From the NCBI GenBank assembly GCA_963969365.1, contig OZ017760.1:434001-498000 (forward strand): DNA of 64,000 nucleotides, in the 5' to 3' direction. The notes under the pieces were generated by a model. It saw nothing but the letters and a program-made list of their open reading frames with translations, was not told the DNA's origin and ran no database searches. Below, piece after piece: positions 53,007 to 64,000 of this stretch. This stretch comes from Asterochloris sp. CNOR1. Lineage: Eukaryota; Chlorophyta; Trebouxiophyceae; Trebouxiales; Trebouxiaceae. Within the stretch, counting starts at the first letter, position 1, and each line of letters opens with the position of its first letter. The translations under genes and the position numbers were made by a program.

Positions 53007-53081
53007 CAAACTATGAGGCAGCAGCTTGACTTTTGCAGCCAGGGGACTCTGTTGCTGCTCTGCCCGCCTGCCACCTCTCAT

Positions 53082-54226
53082 TGATCTGCTGCGTGCACAT
53101 TCATGAGATATGTCAAGCTCTTTCTTGCCCCGTCCTTTCAAGATCCACGGTTGCTAGGACAGCACTGGCAAGCCATCCAGCTCAGGACATCAGCAGCCTG
53201 GATGCTGCGGCCAGCTTGTGAAAGCTGCAGGTACACTGCCAAAAGCTGCAGAGCTGTGAGCGACTGCCCTGGCCTGGATATGCAATGTTCAGGAGCTGCC
53301 TGCTGGCGTCTGGAGGGTTATGCAAGATGGTTATGCAACTGATCAGTGGCAAGTCAGATGGGTGTTTCAATTGTCTGCCTGCAGCGTGCACTTGCGGTCA
53401 GGCAAGCAGCCCTGAAACTCACAGCAGGTGTGTCTGGCCATTGAGTTTCCTCTGAAACACACATCTGTGCAGCCCCAGTGAGTTGCCTCTCTGCCTTCCC
53501 GTACCGTTGTTGCAGGCAGTCAAGTTGTCACAGTGGAGCAGCTGCAAATAGCTCTGCAGCCATTGCCTCAGCAGCCGAGAAGCATGCAGCAGCTGAAGGG
53601 GAAGTTGTGACGCATTGACACAACCTGCACAGATGCTCTTGCGTTGTTGCACGTTGTGGCTGGTCTGACATAGCCAATAGAACAGAGGATGCTGCGCGCC
53701 TGTCCACCAGGCTGGAATAACCCTCGCCATCAATGGGTAGCCACCACATGTCTCATATGGGGATTCCAAAGGCTTATTGCTCAGTGGGGGCTGTGTCCCA
53801 GCCACCTCCCCAAATGCAGATACCCTCCAGCATCTCCACTAACGCTGACAATCCTGAGCTTTCCCTGTGCCCAGTTGATTTCATGATCTTACAGTGAGGG
53901 CGTGTTCATAACACTTGAAAACATACTACAGGACATTGACTGCTGAGGAGGGGCTTTGTGACACCATTGGACATGACAGTCCCCCACTCTCATGGGGAGT
54001 AGACATCAATAACTGGCATGGGGCATTTCAGCACGTCAGTGATGTGGCAGTGTTAGCAAGCGAAGGGGGCCACTCAGAAACAAGAAAGATCAAAGCATAA
54101 GAGTTGCTATCAATGGAACAATAAAGCTGCAGTGAGGTGCTACCCCACAGTGATCTGGTTGGGACAGCTATAGCTGCGTTGGATTCACAGCTGACTTGTG
54201 ACATGTACAAATCCCAACACCTACAT
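53082..54226. other. Interval between coiled-coil gene start and permease 3' end
   Basis: No exon with convincing splice sites or family sequence was found. A 129-codon minus-strand open frame at 53805-53419 lacks recognisable features. The region should hold the promoter and leader of the coiled-coil gene and the 3' untranslated region of the permease gene. Confidence 0.45.
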
Positions 54227-57200
54227 CTAGGAAGTCGACGAAAAGGGGGTGTAGCCTTGCACATCTATGGTCAGCTGCTCAATGCTACCTGCAGAAACAA
54301 CAGGCAGCAAGTTTATGGCTCCAGTCATGCTCAGGCAGCACCCAGCCCAATATTGTTGAGCCTCATCATAGGACAGCATCAGTCAAAGACCTGCTCTCAC
54401 CAATAGCACCAGCGAGGCTGACACAGAAACAAATGACGTTGATGCCTTGCAACCAGAACCAAACTGGGGAGAACCTCTTGTAGTTATTCCTCTTGATGTG
54501 CCTGGATTCAAAGGTCACGCTGTCAGCAACTTGAATTAGGCCTGCGATCAGCAATGCAAGGGCCATATTGAGCAGTGGGGCCAAACTCACATGAGCACCG
54601 GGAAAAAGATGGTTAGAGGCCAGAACTGCAGGGTATGAGAGAGGGGAGCCCTGAGGTTGATGTTGCAATTGCAGGCTTTGCCAACGTGCTCTCAGGTACC
54701 CCAAAACACTTTGCCTGTTCTCAGACATGGCAATTGGAACACTTGGCTGCTGACTTTCCAGGCATGAATGCAGACTGCATGCAGCCAGCACTGTGACAGC
54801 CCTGAAGCTGCAGCATGATAGCCTACAGAGACACAGCAGCGTGGCTCACCCCGAGGGCACCCAGGAAACCAACAACATCGTTGAAAAATGGAATCAGTGC
54901 TGCAATACATGTGACCTGGAAAACAACAAAATCTCATGAGCAGAGGTCCAGCCAACGAGGCTCAAGCAGACAGACCTAGCTCTGCACACGCACCACATCT
55001 CAGATCTTAGCCTCATACAGCATGCAATGTAGCTTGTGCTCTCAGTCCATCAGGCCAGACACACCTGGCAATGATGCAGCATGCCTGAGCAGGCACATGT
55101 GTTGAGACAGCATCAACACAGCACAGAGCCAATGTGCAGGGCATGTGAGAGTGACATTGCACTCACCACGCAGACGTAGACTGTCCGCCAACAAAGTCTG
55201 AAGGCATTCAGGCGCATTATGCCCACCCCTGGGATTTTGACCGGCAGCTGCAGCATCAAGCATGGACTCTTGAATGTCAAGGCTGCCAGCGTGACTCAGA
55301 TCAGCATCACACCATGCAGCACAAGACTAACTTAATGTTGGCGCCCAGCAGGATTGCTGAGGCCAGGCAGTGGCCCCAGAATTGCACCCAGGCACAGTGC
55401 TATGCAGCATGGGCAGTGGTGCCTTGCAGGCCAGTGCTCTTCAAGCTGCATAGCCTGAGCACCACCAATTCAAGTAAAACTGGCCATGGCCGATTTGCAA
55501 ATAGGATCAGCAGGCCCCACGTAAGCAGGGCAGCCTGGTTCCAGAAGCTGGCAGAAGGGACACACATGCGCATGGCTGGAAGGAGAAGGGAGCCGCAGCT
55601 GTCAGCTGGTGACAAGAATTGACTTGACTGCTGTGCACTCACCTCCTTGTGCGTGAAGAAGTTTACGGGAACCTTACGGAGCAGATAACGCTCAACAGCC
55701 CCATACAAAGGTTGCGTCCAGACTTGGTAGGCTCCAATCAGGTGGATGGCAACAGCAATGTTGGCAAGCGCCACGACCCAGAAGGGGTGCTCAAAACCGC
55801 CCCCAGAAAGGATATTGCCGGGCGCTGCAAGACAGACAGACAGGCGCAGCATGAGGCGATGCTATGCCGCAATGTAAAGGCTTGACACAGGTGCAATGCT
55901 GTGTGTCAAGGAGGCAACTCAGACGGACAGGTGCAGCATGAGAGTTGCTACGGCAACCTGGAGAGGCAACCCCTCAAGAGCTACAAGACATGAGTGCATT
56001 GCTCTACAATGTTATGCTGCTCACAGGACATACAAGCGCTGCGTACACTGTATGTGAACCAAGGCACAGGAACGTATGCAGTGCATGACGTATGCCAAGC
56101 CGTGTCAACGGTCAGCCTTGCTGAAGAATTTAAGCGGGGCGATGACAGCTCATGAGGCATAGATGTCAGCAAGGCGCGGCCACGCCGTGGCTCACCTTCG
56201 TTGCCAAATCCAGCAAAGGCGACGGTGGCAATGCTCGCGTCTGCAGAGTAAAGTCTGCCATCACTAGTGAGATGTCTTAACGGATAGACTGAATACGCAA
56301 TGCACTGAGCTGAGGATGAAGCGACAGGTAGTGCAACCATGCTTTTAGCTATTGCAAATGCTCTGCAAGCGCTGCCAAACAGGTGCTGGTCACGGAACCA
56401 CATGACAGTATAATTGCAGACACAGTGCTGCACATAAAGTCAGCAAGGCAGAGCCTCACAGAACATGGTGGTCGCAGTGATACTGAAGCGAGAGGCTTTC
56501 TTCATCTGCTTGGCCTCGCTGTTGCCGGGCAGCGGCTTGATAGTGTCTTGGATCTCCACCTGCAGGCAGCAGGCACAGCTGTATGCGACTGCAGCCTTCC
56601 AGTCAGAAAGCTCAGTAAGTACCCAGACAGCGGAAGGGAGCCCTGCTGCGCAGCTGTGGCAAGCGAAAGGAAAGTCACAGGTTGAAGGGTGCTGTAGCTT
56701 CTATTTGATTGAGAAGCAGCCAGGCGGCACTTACTGCTGTGAGCACTAACAGCTCCCCCACTTCCACGCTTCACAGGAGCGCAAGCAAGACGAGCGGTGC
56801 AAGCACATTCGACTGATGAGCAACAGTGTAGGCGCCCCGCACTGCTGGCATGGATGCAGGGCAGCATGTGTGCGACGCAGCAGCATACATGCCCAGAGTC
56901 TGGGGCAGGGGAGCCACACCACAAGTAACGATCAGCAGCACCCACGCGCAGGCCAGGGCTCACCAAGATGAAACTGAAGCTGAATGCAAAAGCGATAGCT
57001 CCAAGTGCATTGAAAACCAGCCAAACTTTCCCGGCGTGTGTGGTGTCAACGCCTGCTTGAATGCCACCTGCTGTTCCCGTGGGGTGCGGCCCAAAGTGGC
57101 CTGCATGCAAGCATCAAGCATTGTGGCAGCAGGCAGCAGAAGGACAGCATCGCTGTACTGCTGTTTGCTGTGAGGTGCAGCCCAGGAGTGGCCTGCACAC

Positions 57201-60200
57201 CAGCTCAAACCAGACAGCGGCAGCAGGAGGGGCAGCAGGTTCCCTGCGTGAACAGCAGGTCCTGGCATGGTCTGGGAAGCTTCTGTCGTTTGCTGGTTAC
57301 AGTGCCAGATAAGGCGTGATGTGCTCAGAGAGCTGCACCAGAGGTGACTCCATGGCAGCAAGTGGGGAAGCAACTGCTGCACCACTGGAACAAGTCATGC
57401 AAACCAGGAATGTGACACCTGATTGGGCCTGCTTCACTCTGACATCTATTGCTTGTTTGAGCTGTGTTGGTGGACCCTCCCTGGCAGCAGAGCAGAGTGT
57501 GGTTCTCACCTGAAGCCTGGGTGATAGACAGCCCCAGTATGATGAATGAGTACAGGAAGCTCATGCATGCTGAAAGTATAGAAAGGACCCACCTGCAGCC
57601 AAGGCATGTGACATCAATATGTTATGGCTGCTGTAAGACTGCCAGCAAGCCCGGGCCTCTGAGCCTGACTGCCTCAGCAGGTAGCAGCCTCTAACACCAG
57701 AGACCAGGGTTGCCAGCACGCCAGACTGGCTGACAGGTGGTGCCTTCCCGCTGCCAGGTACAGCAATGCAAGCCCAGGTGCACTGGCGCTGCCTTGCTGG
57801 AGCAGGGCAAATAGCGCTCATGGTAATGCAGCACCAGGAACTCACAGGCGGTCCATGTCTGGCAGTTGAGAAAAAAGGATCTGGATGGCCCCAAAGATGA
57901 TGAAATACTTGTTGTTGTTGGTCTGCAGCATGGCAGAGACAGAGGGCTGATTGCACCGCCACCTTCAACAGAGAGCATAGGTTGGGGCAATGGCAGGCTT
58001 TCAGCTGGCAGCGCTTGGCTTGCACGAGATGAACCCATAACCTCCGGCAAGCAGCCCAGGCAGCAGCAGTGCAACAGGACTCTTGAGTGTGCTGACAATA
58101 TGGATGGTGGGCCGTGACCCCCAGCAGCAATCACGCACAGTGCCGGGGCAGTGCTCACCGTGCAAATGGTGGCCCCATCAGGTCCCTGAGCCTCCGCAAG
58201 CTGCCCAGGATTGTTATGGTAGCAGATCGTGTTCTTGGTGGCGGCCATACTTAGCCCAGCTGTGATGGTGTAGCCAATGGAGGTCCCAATAAAGTTTGAG
58301 TACTGCAGGCAGCACAATTTGGGTGATATACCCTCAGTGCAGTAGATGAAGTGACAATGTGCAGGGAGGGAGCGGCTGGCAAGGAGGCAAACAGAGTTGG
58401 CTGTGCACATGACGAGGTGGGCTGGATCCACCGTTGGCGGGATGTTGCATGCTACCAATGGATGCTTGAATGGACATGACTGAGCAGGACGCAGACGCGA
58501 GTCTGCAACTTGCTGACCTGGGCCAGTCCACACCAGAACATGTAGCGAGGGCCTGCAGGCAGGGGCAGGGCTGGTTTCAGCAGTGCAGCATGACCTCAGG
58601 AAATCGCGGCCAAACCTCAGCCACCAGAACCAGTCATCTCCACTGCATGCTGCAGCCGCAGGATGGCCCCATGCACCTTATCACCGCAGCCACCTGCCGC
58701 AGCCCCCTGCCATCCCCACCCTGCCAACCTCACAGCAGGCTGCAGCCTTCGACTTGTCACAATCTGCACAAGGTCTCTTGAGGGGCGCAGGCAGCAGATG
58801 TCACTGCAAAACACACCATGACACTCAAGCCAGCAACATCACAGCTCCCCAGCTGTCCCTATCAACACTGCCTCTGCACACTGCCTCTGCACACTACCTC
58901 TGTAGCAGCAGCACAGCAGAGTACAGCAAGACAGGTGACAACCCCAGAGCTCAAGGGCCGCACCAGCAGTGTACAGCACCTTCTTGAGGGCAGGCAACAG
59001 AAGCCATAGAAATCCCACTCACCAAGGATGGTCCTGACTGCATCCACATAGGTGTAGTTGCGCTGCCCCGTGTTGGGGTCAGGGTATCTGTAGCAGTCTG
59101 CCAGCATCATGGTGGTGTACCAGGTCACGGCGGCAAACAGAAACAGGATGAGGGGCGCTGCTGCCCAGCCAATCTGCAGGCAAACAAGCAGACTATTGCA
59201 CTGCTCACCCCACACAAGCAAAGTGCACTCCACACAAGCATGCTGCTGCACGCTCCTGCGGACAGCTTATTCATCTGCAGGCACACCACTCCACGCCCTT
59301 GCACGTCTACCATGCACACCACTAAAGCATCTCAAAGCACAAAGCTGTCATTCAAGCAAGCCGCCAGCATGTCTGGAGACAGCTGTGCAGCAGATGCTGC
59401 AGGCAAGTAAAATCGGAGGCACTACCAGACAACGTGCAAGTGCTCTGTGGCCTGGCAACATGTTTGGCAGCTTTGTAGACAGAACTTCAGACAGCGGTCT
59501 GGGCCAGCCCAGCTGCCACCACTGCAGAGTCTCATGGGGTCCTGCTGCCCCAGATCAACAAGAGGGATGCCACGGAAGAGGCTGAGTGGACAGTGCTCAC
59601 CTGCTGTGTATCAGCCTGAACACAGCGACTCGGGCAATGACTCACCTGTGCAAAGGACCAGGGCAGGGACAGAACCCCTGAGCCAATGACAGCCGTGATG
59701 ATGTGCCCTGACGCTGTCTTCCAATTGCCTGCAGCAGCAAAGAGCAGTAAAGTTTGTGAGAGATGACCCAGGTAAGCAGTAGAGCAGCTGCAGCACAAAC
59801 CAGAGGATCGCAAAGGCAGCACCAACACCTGCCCTGACATGCCCTTGGCAGCCCAGACACAACAGCTTGAAGCAGCAGCACAGGTGGCCTGCACCAAACG
59901 GTAGCCTTGCTGGACAGCTGGCATAACCCCCTTACAACTCCAGAGCTAGCGAAAGCTAGGGGCTGTGAACAGACATTGCTGCCGTCGTGTAAGTGCCAGC
60001 CTAGATGGCCTTGAGAGACAGCCACCACAAGCATCGTCCCGCAGACCACCAGCCCAGCCCTGCACAAAGCCAGATGGGCCCGGGAAAGCAGCAGCTGCGC
60101 CAAGTCCTAGCTAGATTGTTCTCAGCAAACAGACGGGGAGTTTCACTCAACCTCACTGCATCTCGCAGCAGTAAGGGCTTGAAAAGCAACAGGTGGCTGC

Positions 60201-60435
60201 ATGCGCATGTCCTGGCCACCACCCTGGAGGTGCGCCTATCAGCAGCAGCCAGCGCACCAACCCCCAAGACTCATAAACGGCGACAGCCGCACCTGACCTG
60301 GCTGGGCCGCCACCCCGCAGCCGGCTACTGTCTGCATGTTGACAACACACCTGTCCTGGCTACCACCCCATCGTCATCCAGGGCAACTTTGTTCGTGTCC
60401 CCTTCAGCCACATAGAAGGCTGCCCGCCCATTCAT
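54227..60435 (-). CDS. Amino acid permease of the plant AAP (AAAP) family
   Basis: Proton-coupled amino acid importer with about 10-11 membrane helices. Sixteen exons, high to low: 60435-60351, 59728-59646, 59173-59023, 58552-58518, 58302-58159, 57922-57846, 57592-57510, about 57052-56964, 56559-56460, 56240-56196, 55824-55643, 55247-55167, 54915-54850, 54625-54591, 54501-54401, 54288-54227; phases match, about 472 aa. Diagnostic AAP segments are ARTGNWKTASGHIITAVIGS, VLSLPWSFAQIGWAAAPL, QYSNFIGTSIGYTITAG, FSFILVEIQDTIKPLP, APGNILSGGGFEHPFW, IPFFNDVVGFLGALGFWPLT and the ending GYTPFSSTS. Two exons are only 35 bp. The start is uncertain: the open frame continues upstream of 60435 to an acceptor near 60525, so a further 5' exon may exist. 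The exon 8 acceptor could be 3 bp further upstream. Confidence 0.92.
55910..55955 (-). repeat. Decayed copy of the intron end preceding permease exon 11
   Basis: Plus-strand CAGACGGACAGGTGCAGCAT then GAGAGTTGCTACGGCAACC resembles CAGACAGACAGGCGCAGCAT then GAGGCGATGCTATGCCGCAAT at 55832-55873. It repeats intron sequence next to the acceptor. Confidence 0.7.
57085..57240. repeat. Imperfect tandem duplication in a permease intron
   Basis: GGTGCGGCCCAAAGTGGCCT followed by GCATGCAAGC (from 57080) is echoed by GGTGCAGCCCAGGAGTGGCC followed by TGCACACCAGC (from 57174), with GGCAGCAGG elements after each. Period about 95 bp. Confidence 0.65.
58868..58902. repeat. 13 bp tandem repeat, 2.7 copies
   Basis: CTGCCTCTGCACA occurs twice exactly and is followed by CTACCTCTG. 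It lies in a permease intron. Confidence 0.9.
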
Positions 60436-61484
60436 GGCTTGGAAGGTGCCCCCACCCTCGACCTGCTTGAGCTTGACATCGCTGGCAGAGTCCCCAGATT
60501 GCTCGAGTGACGGCCTGCAGCAGCAGGCAGCGCTGGTCCAGCGACGGTTACACGATAAGGTGGTCAGCAAACGACTGACGGCACTGGCTGACCTGCCAGA
60601 CAGCCCCAGCAGTAAGTTGCCCGGCAAGTGTCAAACCCATGTAATACATGAAGTGTCACAGCATTCAGTGCTCAAAATGTTCAGTTCATCAGCACTGCGC
60701 AGATGGGAAGCAGGTGGCTGGCCTCGGCTGCTGCCCAGATAGTGAGGCCGGCATGTGATGCTGTGGCTCTACAGGCCAGGCAGGTCAAGGACACAGCAGC
60801 CAGTCACAATGTGCAGCCCCTCCGCCAGCAAGGCTGACATAAACTGTGACCGCCTTTAAAAGGCAACAGCTGACCAATTCCGTCATGCTGTCTGCTGTGC
60901 ATACACAGCATGCACGTCAAGGCTTGCAGGCTGACATCAGATGAATATGCTGCCAGATGAAGCCAGCCCGCCTTGCTGGAAGGCAAAGGGCGATGCCGCC
61001 AACATAAAGCGGAGCCAATTAGAATCAGCAGTGTCAATCTGCGACTACTGCCGCGGCACAAATGGCTCATATGCTGGCACGCAGCCACTTTGCAACTGGC
61101 AGGTAAGGTCATTCATGAGCCTCTCTCCCCCAGGTGCACTCCCAGCTAATCTGGTTCAGAATCCTGCTGCAGTGGGAGCCTGTGCCGCCAGAACAGCTCT
61201 CACCTGGCACTCATTTTGGCCCCGGAGTGAGGGTCCTAATGTTGAAAAGGCTTGGCTGCGCGAGTGGCCTCCTTGCCGCTCCAGAAGAGATGGCTGCAAG
61301 CTGTCAGCAGCAACTGCGAGTTTGGGAGCGTTAGTCAGGCTAATGTGTGAAGAAGGAGAAGAAGTTGTCACATGGCAGCTTACTCATAGCCACTGAAAAG
61401 ACAGGCCCTGTGCACCCAAAAACAAACAGCTTTGCTGGCGTGATCTCTTAGACGTAAGTTCAGTTCATAGCCTCCAGCATGCGG
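60436..61484. other. Interval upstream of the permease gene
   Basis: It contains a possible non-ATG continuation of the permease first exon to about 60525, and beyond that no supported exon. An additional 5' exon of the permease may lie here. No RNA gene or mobile element was recognised. Confidence 0.4.
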
Positions 61485-63656
61485 TCAGGAGAGTTGCATG
61501 TACAGAAGTTGCGCTTCGCTGCCTGCCAGCGAGGTAGTGCTCTTATGCAGGCGTGTGAGGGCGGCAATGATGCTGACCCAGGGACTGGAGGCACTGGCCC
61601 ATATCCTCTTTGCAAGACCTGCAGTGCAGTGTGGCAGAGTGCTGCTGGAGGAGAGCCACAGCCTCGACACAAGCTGCCCAGATTGTGCAAGAGAAAAGCT
61701 CTGAGCAAGGCCTGCAATGCAGAGGTGAGGCTGCCGTGCAGCAGGCATAGCGCTTTGCTGATCCTGCTCAGTAAGCGTACCTTGCTGCAATCCCAATTCT
61801 GCTGGGCGGCCACCACGCGTCTGGCAGTTCCCTTTAGACCAGGTTGTGCGCCTGCCCTCTGCACTGTTTGTGCATACCAGCCCAGCACAAAGGTGTCAAA
61901 ACTGCTGTGACTTCAACTGCCAGCCCGACCTGCTGCCCCTGCTGTAAGTGGCAACTTCGAGGCCGAGGCTCTGCAGCGCACACAGAAGTTGGCAACAGAC
62001 AGCGTGCACCTGGTTGCTGAGCCATGTATCAGACCTTGAGAGGGTATCCAGCAGTGGGCTTGGTCAAGAGGGTGCCGGCCTACCAGAACCGCAACTGCTG
62101 CCGCCTCAGACGCAACGCAGATGGCTTGAGGCCCCAACCATGGTCATGCCTCTGCAGCCCCTGGGCACCCACCTGGAGGCTGTGGACAGCTGCCTCCAGG
62201 GTCCACCTTCCGCAATGTGCCAGAGGCTTGGAGGCGGTCTTGACTGAAAGCTTGGTCACTGCAGCCCTGTTCGGAGCACGGTGCACACCTGCAGCCTGTG
62301 GGCAGCTGCCTCCAGGTTGCCCTCTCCACGTCTGCCAGGCGAGACTTCAGCTGCCAGCATTCAGCAGCTATGGCGGCAGCCACCAGCACAATGGGGCGCA
62401 CCACCAAACTCAAGCAGCCCTCAGCTGAAGACATACCCATTACAGCCCTGTTCAAAGCATGGTAACCACCGTCAGGCTCTTAAACAAGAGCCTCCTGGAA
62501 CCACCCCGCGCAGATGAGTTGACAGCCTCCAGCATGAGCAAGTCTGCAAGCACTGGATGGCCCCAATGCTTTTGAAGGAGTGGCTGCATGAGACGAACTG
62601 TGTGCAGTCCCAAAGTGTGTACACTGCCCAGTGAAGGCCGATACTAAATCTGCAGCACTTCGCCATGCATGTCAGATGTGCCGGGTACATGCATCTGCAC
62701 ACTGCACAACGTGCCAGCCATGGGGTGCATGACTTGTGATGGCAGCGGGCACCAGCCGCGCTCACCTGTTGAGACATTGGCACTGCGCAGGCCAGGTACG
62801 ACTGACTAGCCGCAGTCAGGGGGCCTGCGGAGTTGATACAGCTGCCTCCCAGCTGATCCAACCTGGCTCTCTGGGCCCTGGCATCCCTGAAGCCAAGCTC
62901 TTTGCTGTTGCTTGCCCACACCAGCCACTTGCCTGTATGAAATCCTTGACTGCAAGGCAAATGCTTGGCCAAGACAAGGTGAAAGAGGTCGGGTTTGCTG
63001 CAGACGCTTGCAGGGCTTCAGAGTGCAACGTCCTGAAGCCAGCACCCAATTAGTCTTTGCTGCAGTGCTGCTTTAGTGGCAACACAAACATCCCCTTTTG
63101 TGGTGTTGCTCAGCCTATCAGCTTGCAAAGGCCCAGAGCGCTCGAGGAGCAAGAAACGCCTTTCAAGTACTCACTGGGCAGCCATGAAAATCTGAGGACC
63201 AGCCGCCGGCTGCTCCAGCATTGAGCACAGTGGATTTGTCCTGAGAGGTTGGCAGTAAAATGTGGTTGTTGCAGCATGCTCCATGGCAGACTGCACTGCT
63301 GTGGCAGTGCCTGGATGGCTATGAGGAGCGCAGCAGGGAGCTTTGCCCAGCACTCCAATCCCCGCTGCTGCTGCTCCACAGTCTCTGGTGACGTCTAGTT
63401 GTCCGGCCACATCACTGCCACGCACATTGCTGGCTGCAATGCCTGGCTGCGGCTTACGATGATACAGCTGTATGGCTGACAGGACTTGAAAAGCGTCCTC
63501 AAGCCACACTGCCTGGCAAAGGCCCAGCGGCAGGCCCAAACGCACGTAGAAATTTCCACCCCAGCACGCCAGAGTTGATCAGGCTGCGTCCAGGTGCCTC
63601 CATGCTGGATTCTCACTCCTGAAGCTCATATATGGCGGCTTCAAAGCTGGGACGCC
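61485..63656 (-). CDS. Unrecognised multi-exon gene
   Basis: Several minus-strand segments look coding and have good splice signals, but I could not join them in phase. From the 5' side: a possible first exon near 63656-63606 (MLVWRPSFEAAIYELQ, strong GTGAGA donor). Then about 63560-63175 (VRLGLPLGLCQAVWLEDAFQ...). Then about 62950-62765, ending ASQSYLACAVPMSQQ with donor GTGAGC. Then about 62440-62335 (LSLVVRPIVLVAAAIAAECW...). Then about 61850-61780 (LKGTARRVVAAQQNWDCSK, donor GTACGC). Last is a candidate exon at 61721-61485 (SQLVSRLW-like GQLVSRLWLSSSSTL to AQLLYMQLS). The product seems helical with hydrophobic patches. No family is recognised, and the exon edges are approximate. Confidence 0.4.
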
Positions 63657-64000
63657 ACACAAGCATCCCCAGAGGTGAAAGCGGAGCCCCCTAACTCCTG
63701 CTCTGCCAGTGCCATCATCCTCAGTCCGGCTCCCTGTGATTCCACTGAATCAACCCACCAAAATAGAAAGCCAATGGCTTCTATTTGCAGCCGGCCACGT
63801 AAATCATACTTTATCGAGCTCAAAACCTCTGTAGAAGGCCGCCATGGCCCACAGAACCGAACCCATGGGGCAGCTGCAGCTGCACGGCCCTGGCAAGCAG
63901 GCTGTTGCCAGTGGCGTCCGCCGAGCGGCCTGCAGGTGTGCCAAGCTGGCCGCATCGGCTGCCCCTGCATCGCACGGGGTTCACCGATGCTGCTGTGGCA
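63657..64000. other. Right-hand edge, no supported feature
   Basis: A minus-strand open frame covers most of this stretch but has no motif or clear splice structure. It may be the 5' region of the gene to its left or part of a gene continuing outside the window. Confidence 0.4.

Noticed and set aside
53419-53805. 129-codon minus-strand open frame as a gene between coiled coil and permease
   Set aside because: No motif, no convincing splice or start context, and a composition like the flanking non-coding sequence.

Overview
This is nuclear DNA from an intron-dense eukaryote, most likely a green alga of the Trebouxiophyceae type. The reasons are many short exons with CTGCAG-type acceptors, an organellar seryl-tRNA synthetase that ends like the land-plant enzyme, a plant-type amino acid permease, an ATM3-type ABC half-transporter, and exocyst Exo70. 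The class assignment is inference. No bacterial operon, rRNA or tRNA gene, CRISPR array or intact transposon was seen.

Layout, left to right. (1) 1-2228, +: 3' part of a protein kinase-like gene whose N-lobe shifts reading frame twice. (2) 2366-8929, +: secreted PNGase F-like amidase with a protease-associated domain. (3) 9093-13812, +: organellar seryl-tRNA synthetase. (4) 13914-21066, +: Exo70. (5) 21248-24486, -: short-chain dehydrogenase, tail-to-tail with Exo70. (6) 24925-28013, +: SDS22-like leucine-rich repeat protein. (7) 28113-36555, -: mitochondrial ABC transporter of the ATM3/ABCB7 type, tail-to-tail with SDS22 across 99 bp. (8) 38016-38465, +: intronless ORF for a hendecad-repeat coiled coil with a C-terminal membrane anchor. 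(9) about 39705-53006, -: coiled-coil protein of about 2,070 residues with six QT motifs. (10) 54227-60435, -: AAP-type amino acid permease. (11) about 61485-63656, -: unrecognised multi-exon gene.

I built exon models by requiring splice sites, codon phase and family-consistent protein sequence to agree. Six models close as uninterrupted ORFs: PNGase-like 793 aa, SerRS 525 aa, Exo70 691 aa, SDR 295 aa, SDS22 330 aa and ABC transporter 734 aa. The permease closes at about 472 aa if its N-terminus is taken as the first available ATG. The genes look like unrelated housekeeping functions and show no shared pathway.

The most unusual feature is in the introns. In most of these genes, introns carry decayed tandem copies of the exon edge next to them, usually 80-250 bp away and often including the splice junction. 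This suggests that local tandem duplication of exon-intron boundaries has lengthened, and perhaps created, introns. Five introns have GC-AG ends, each supported by codon phase on both sides.
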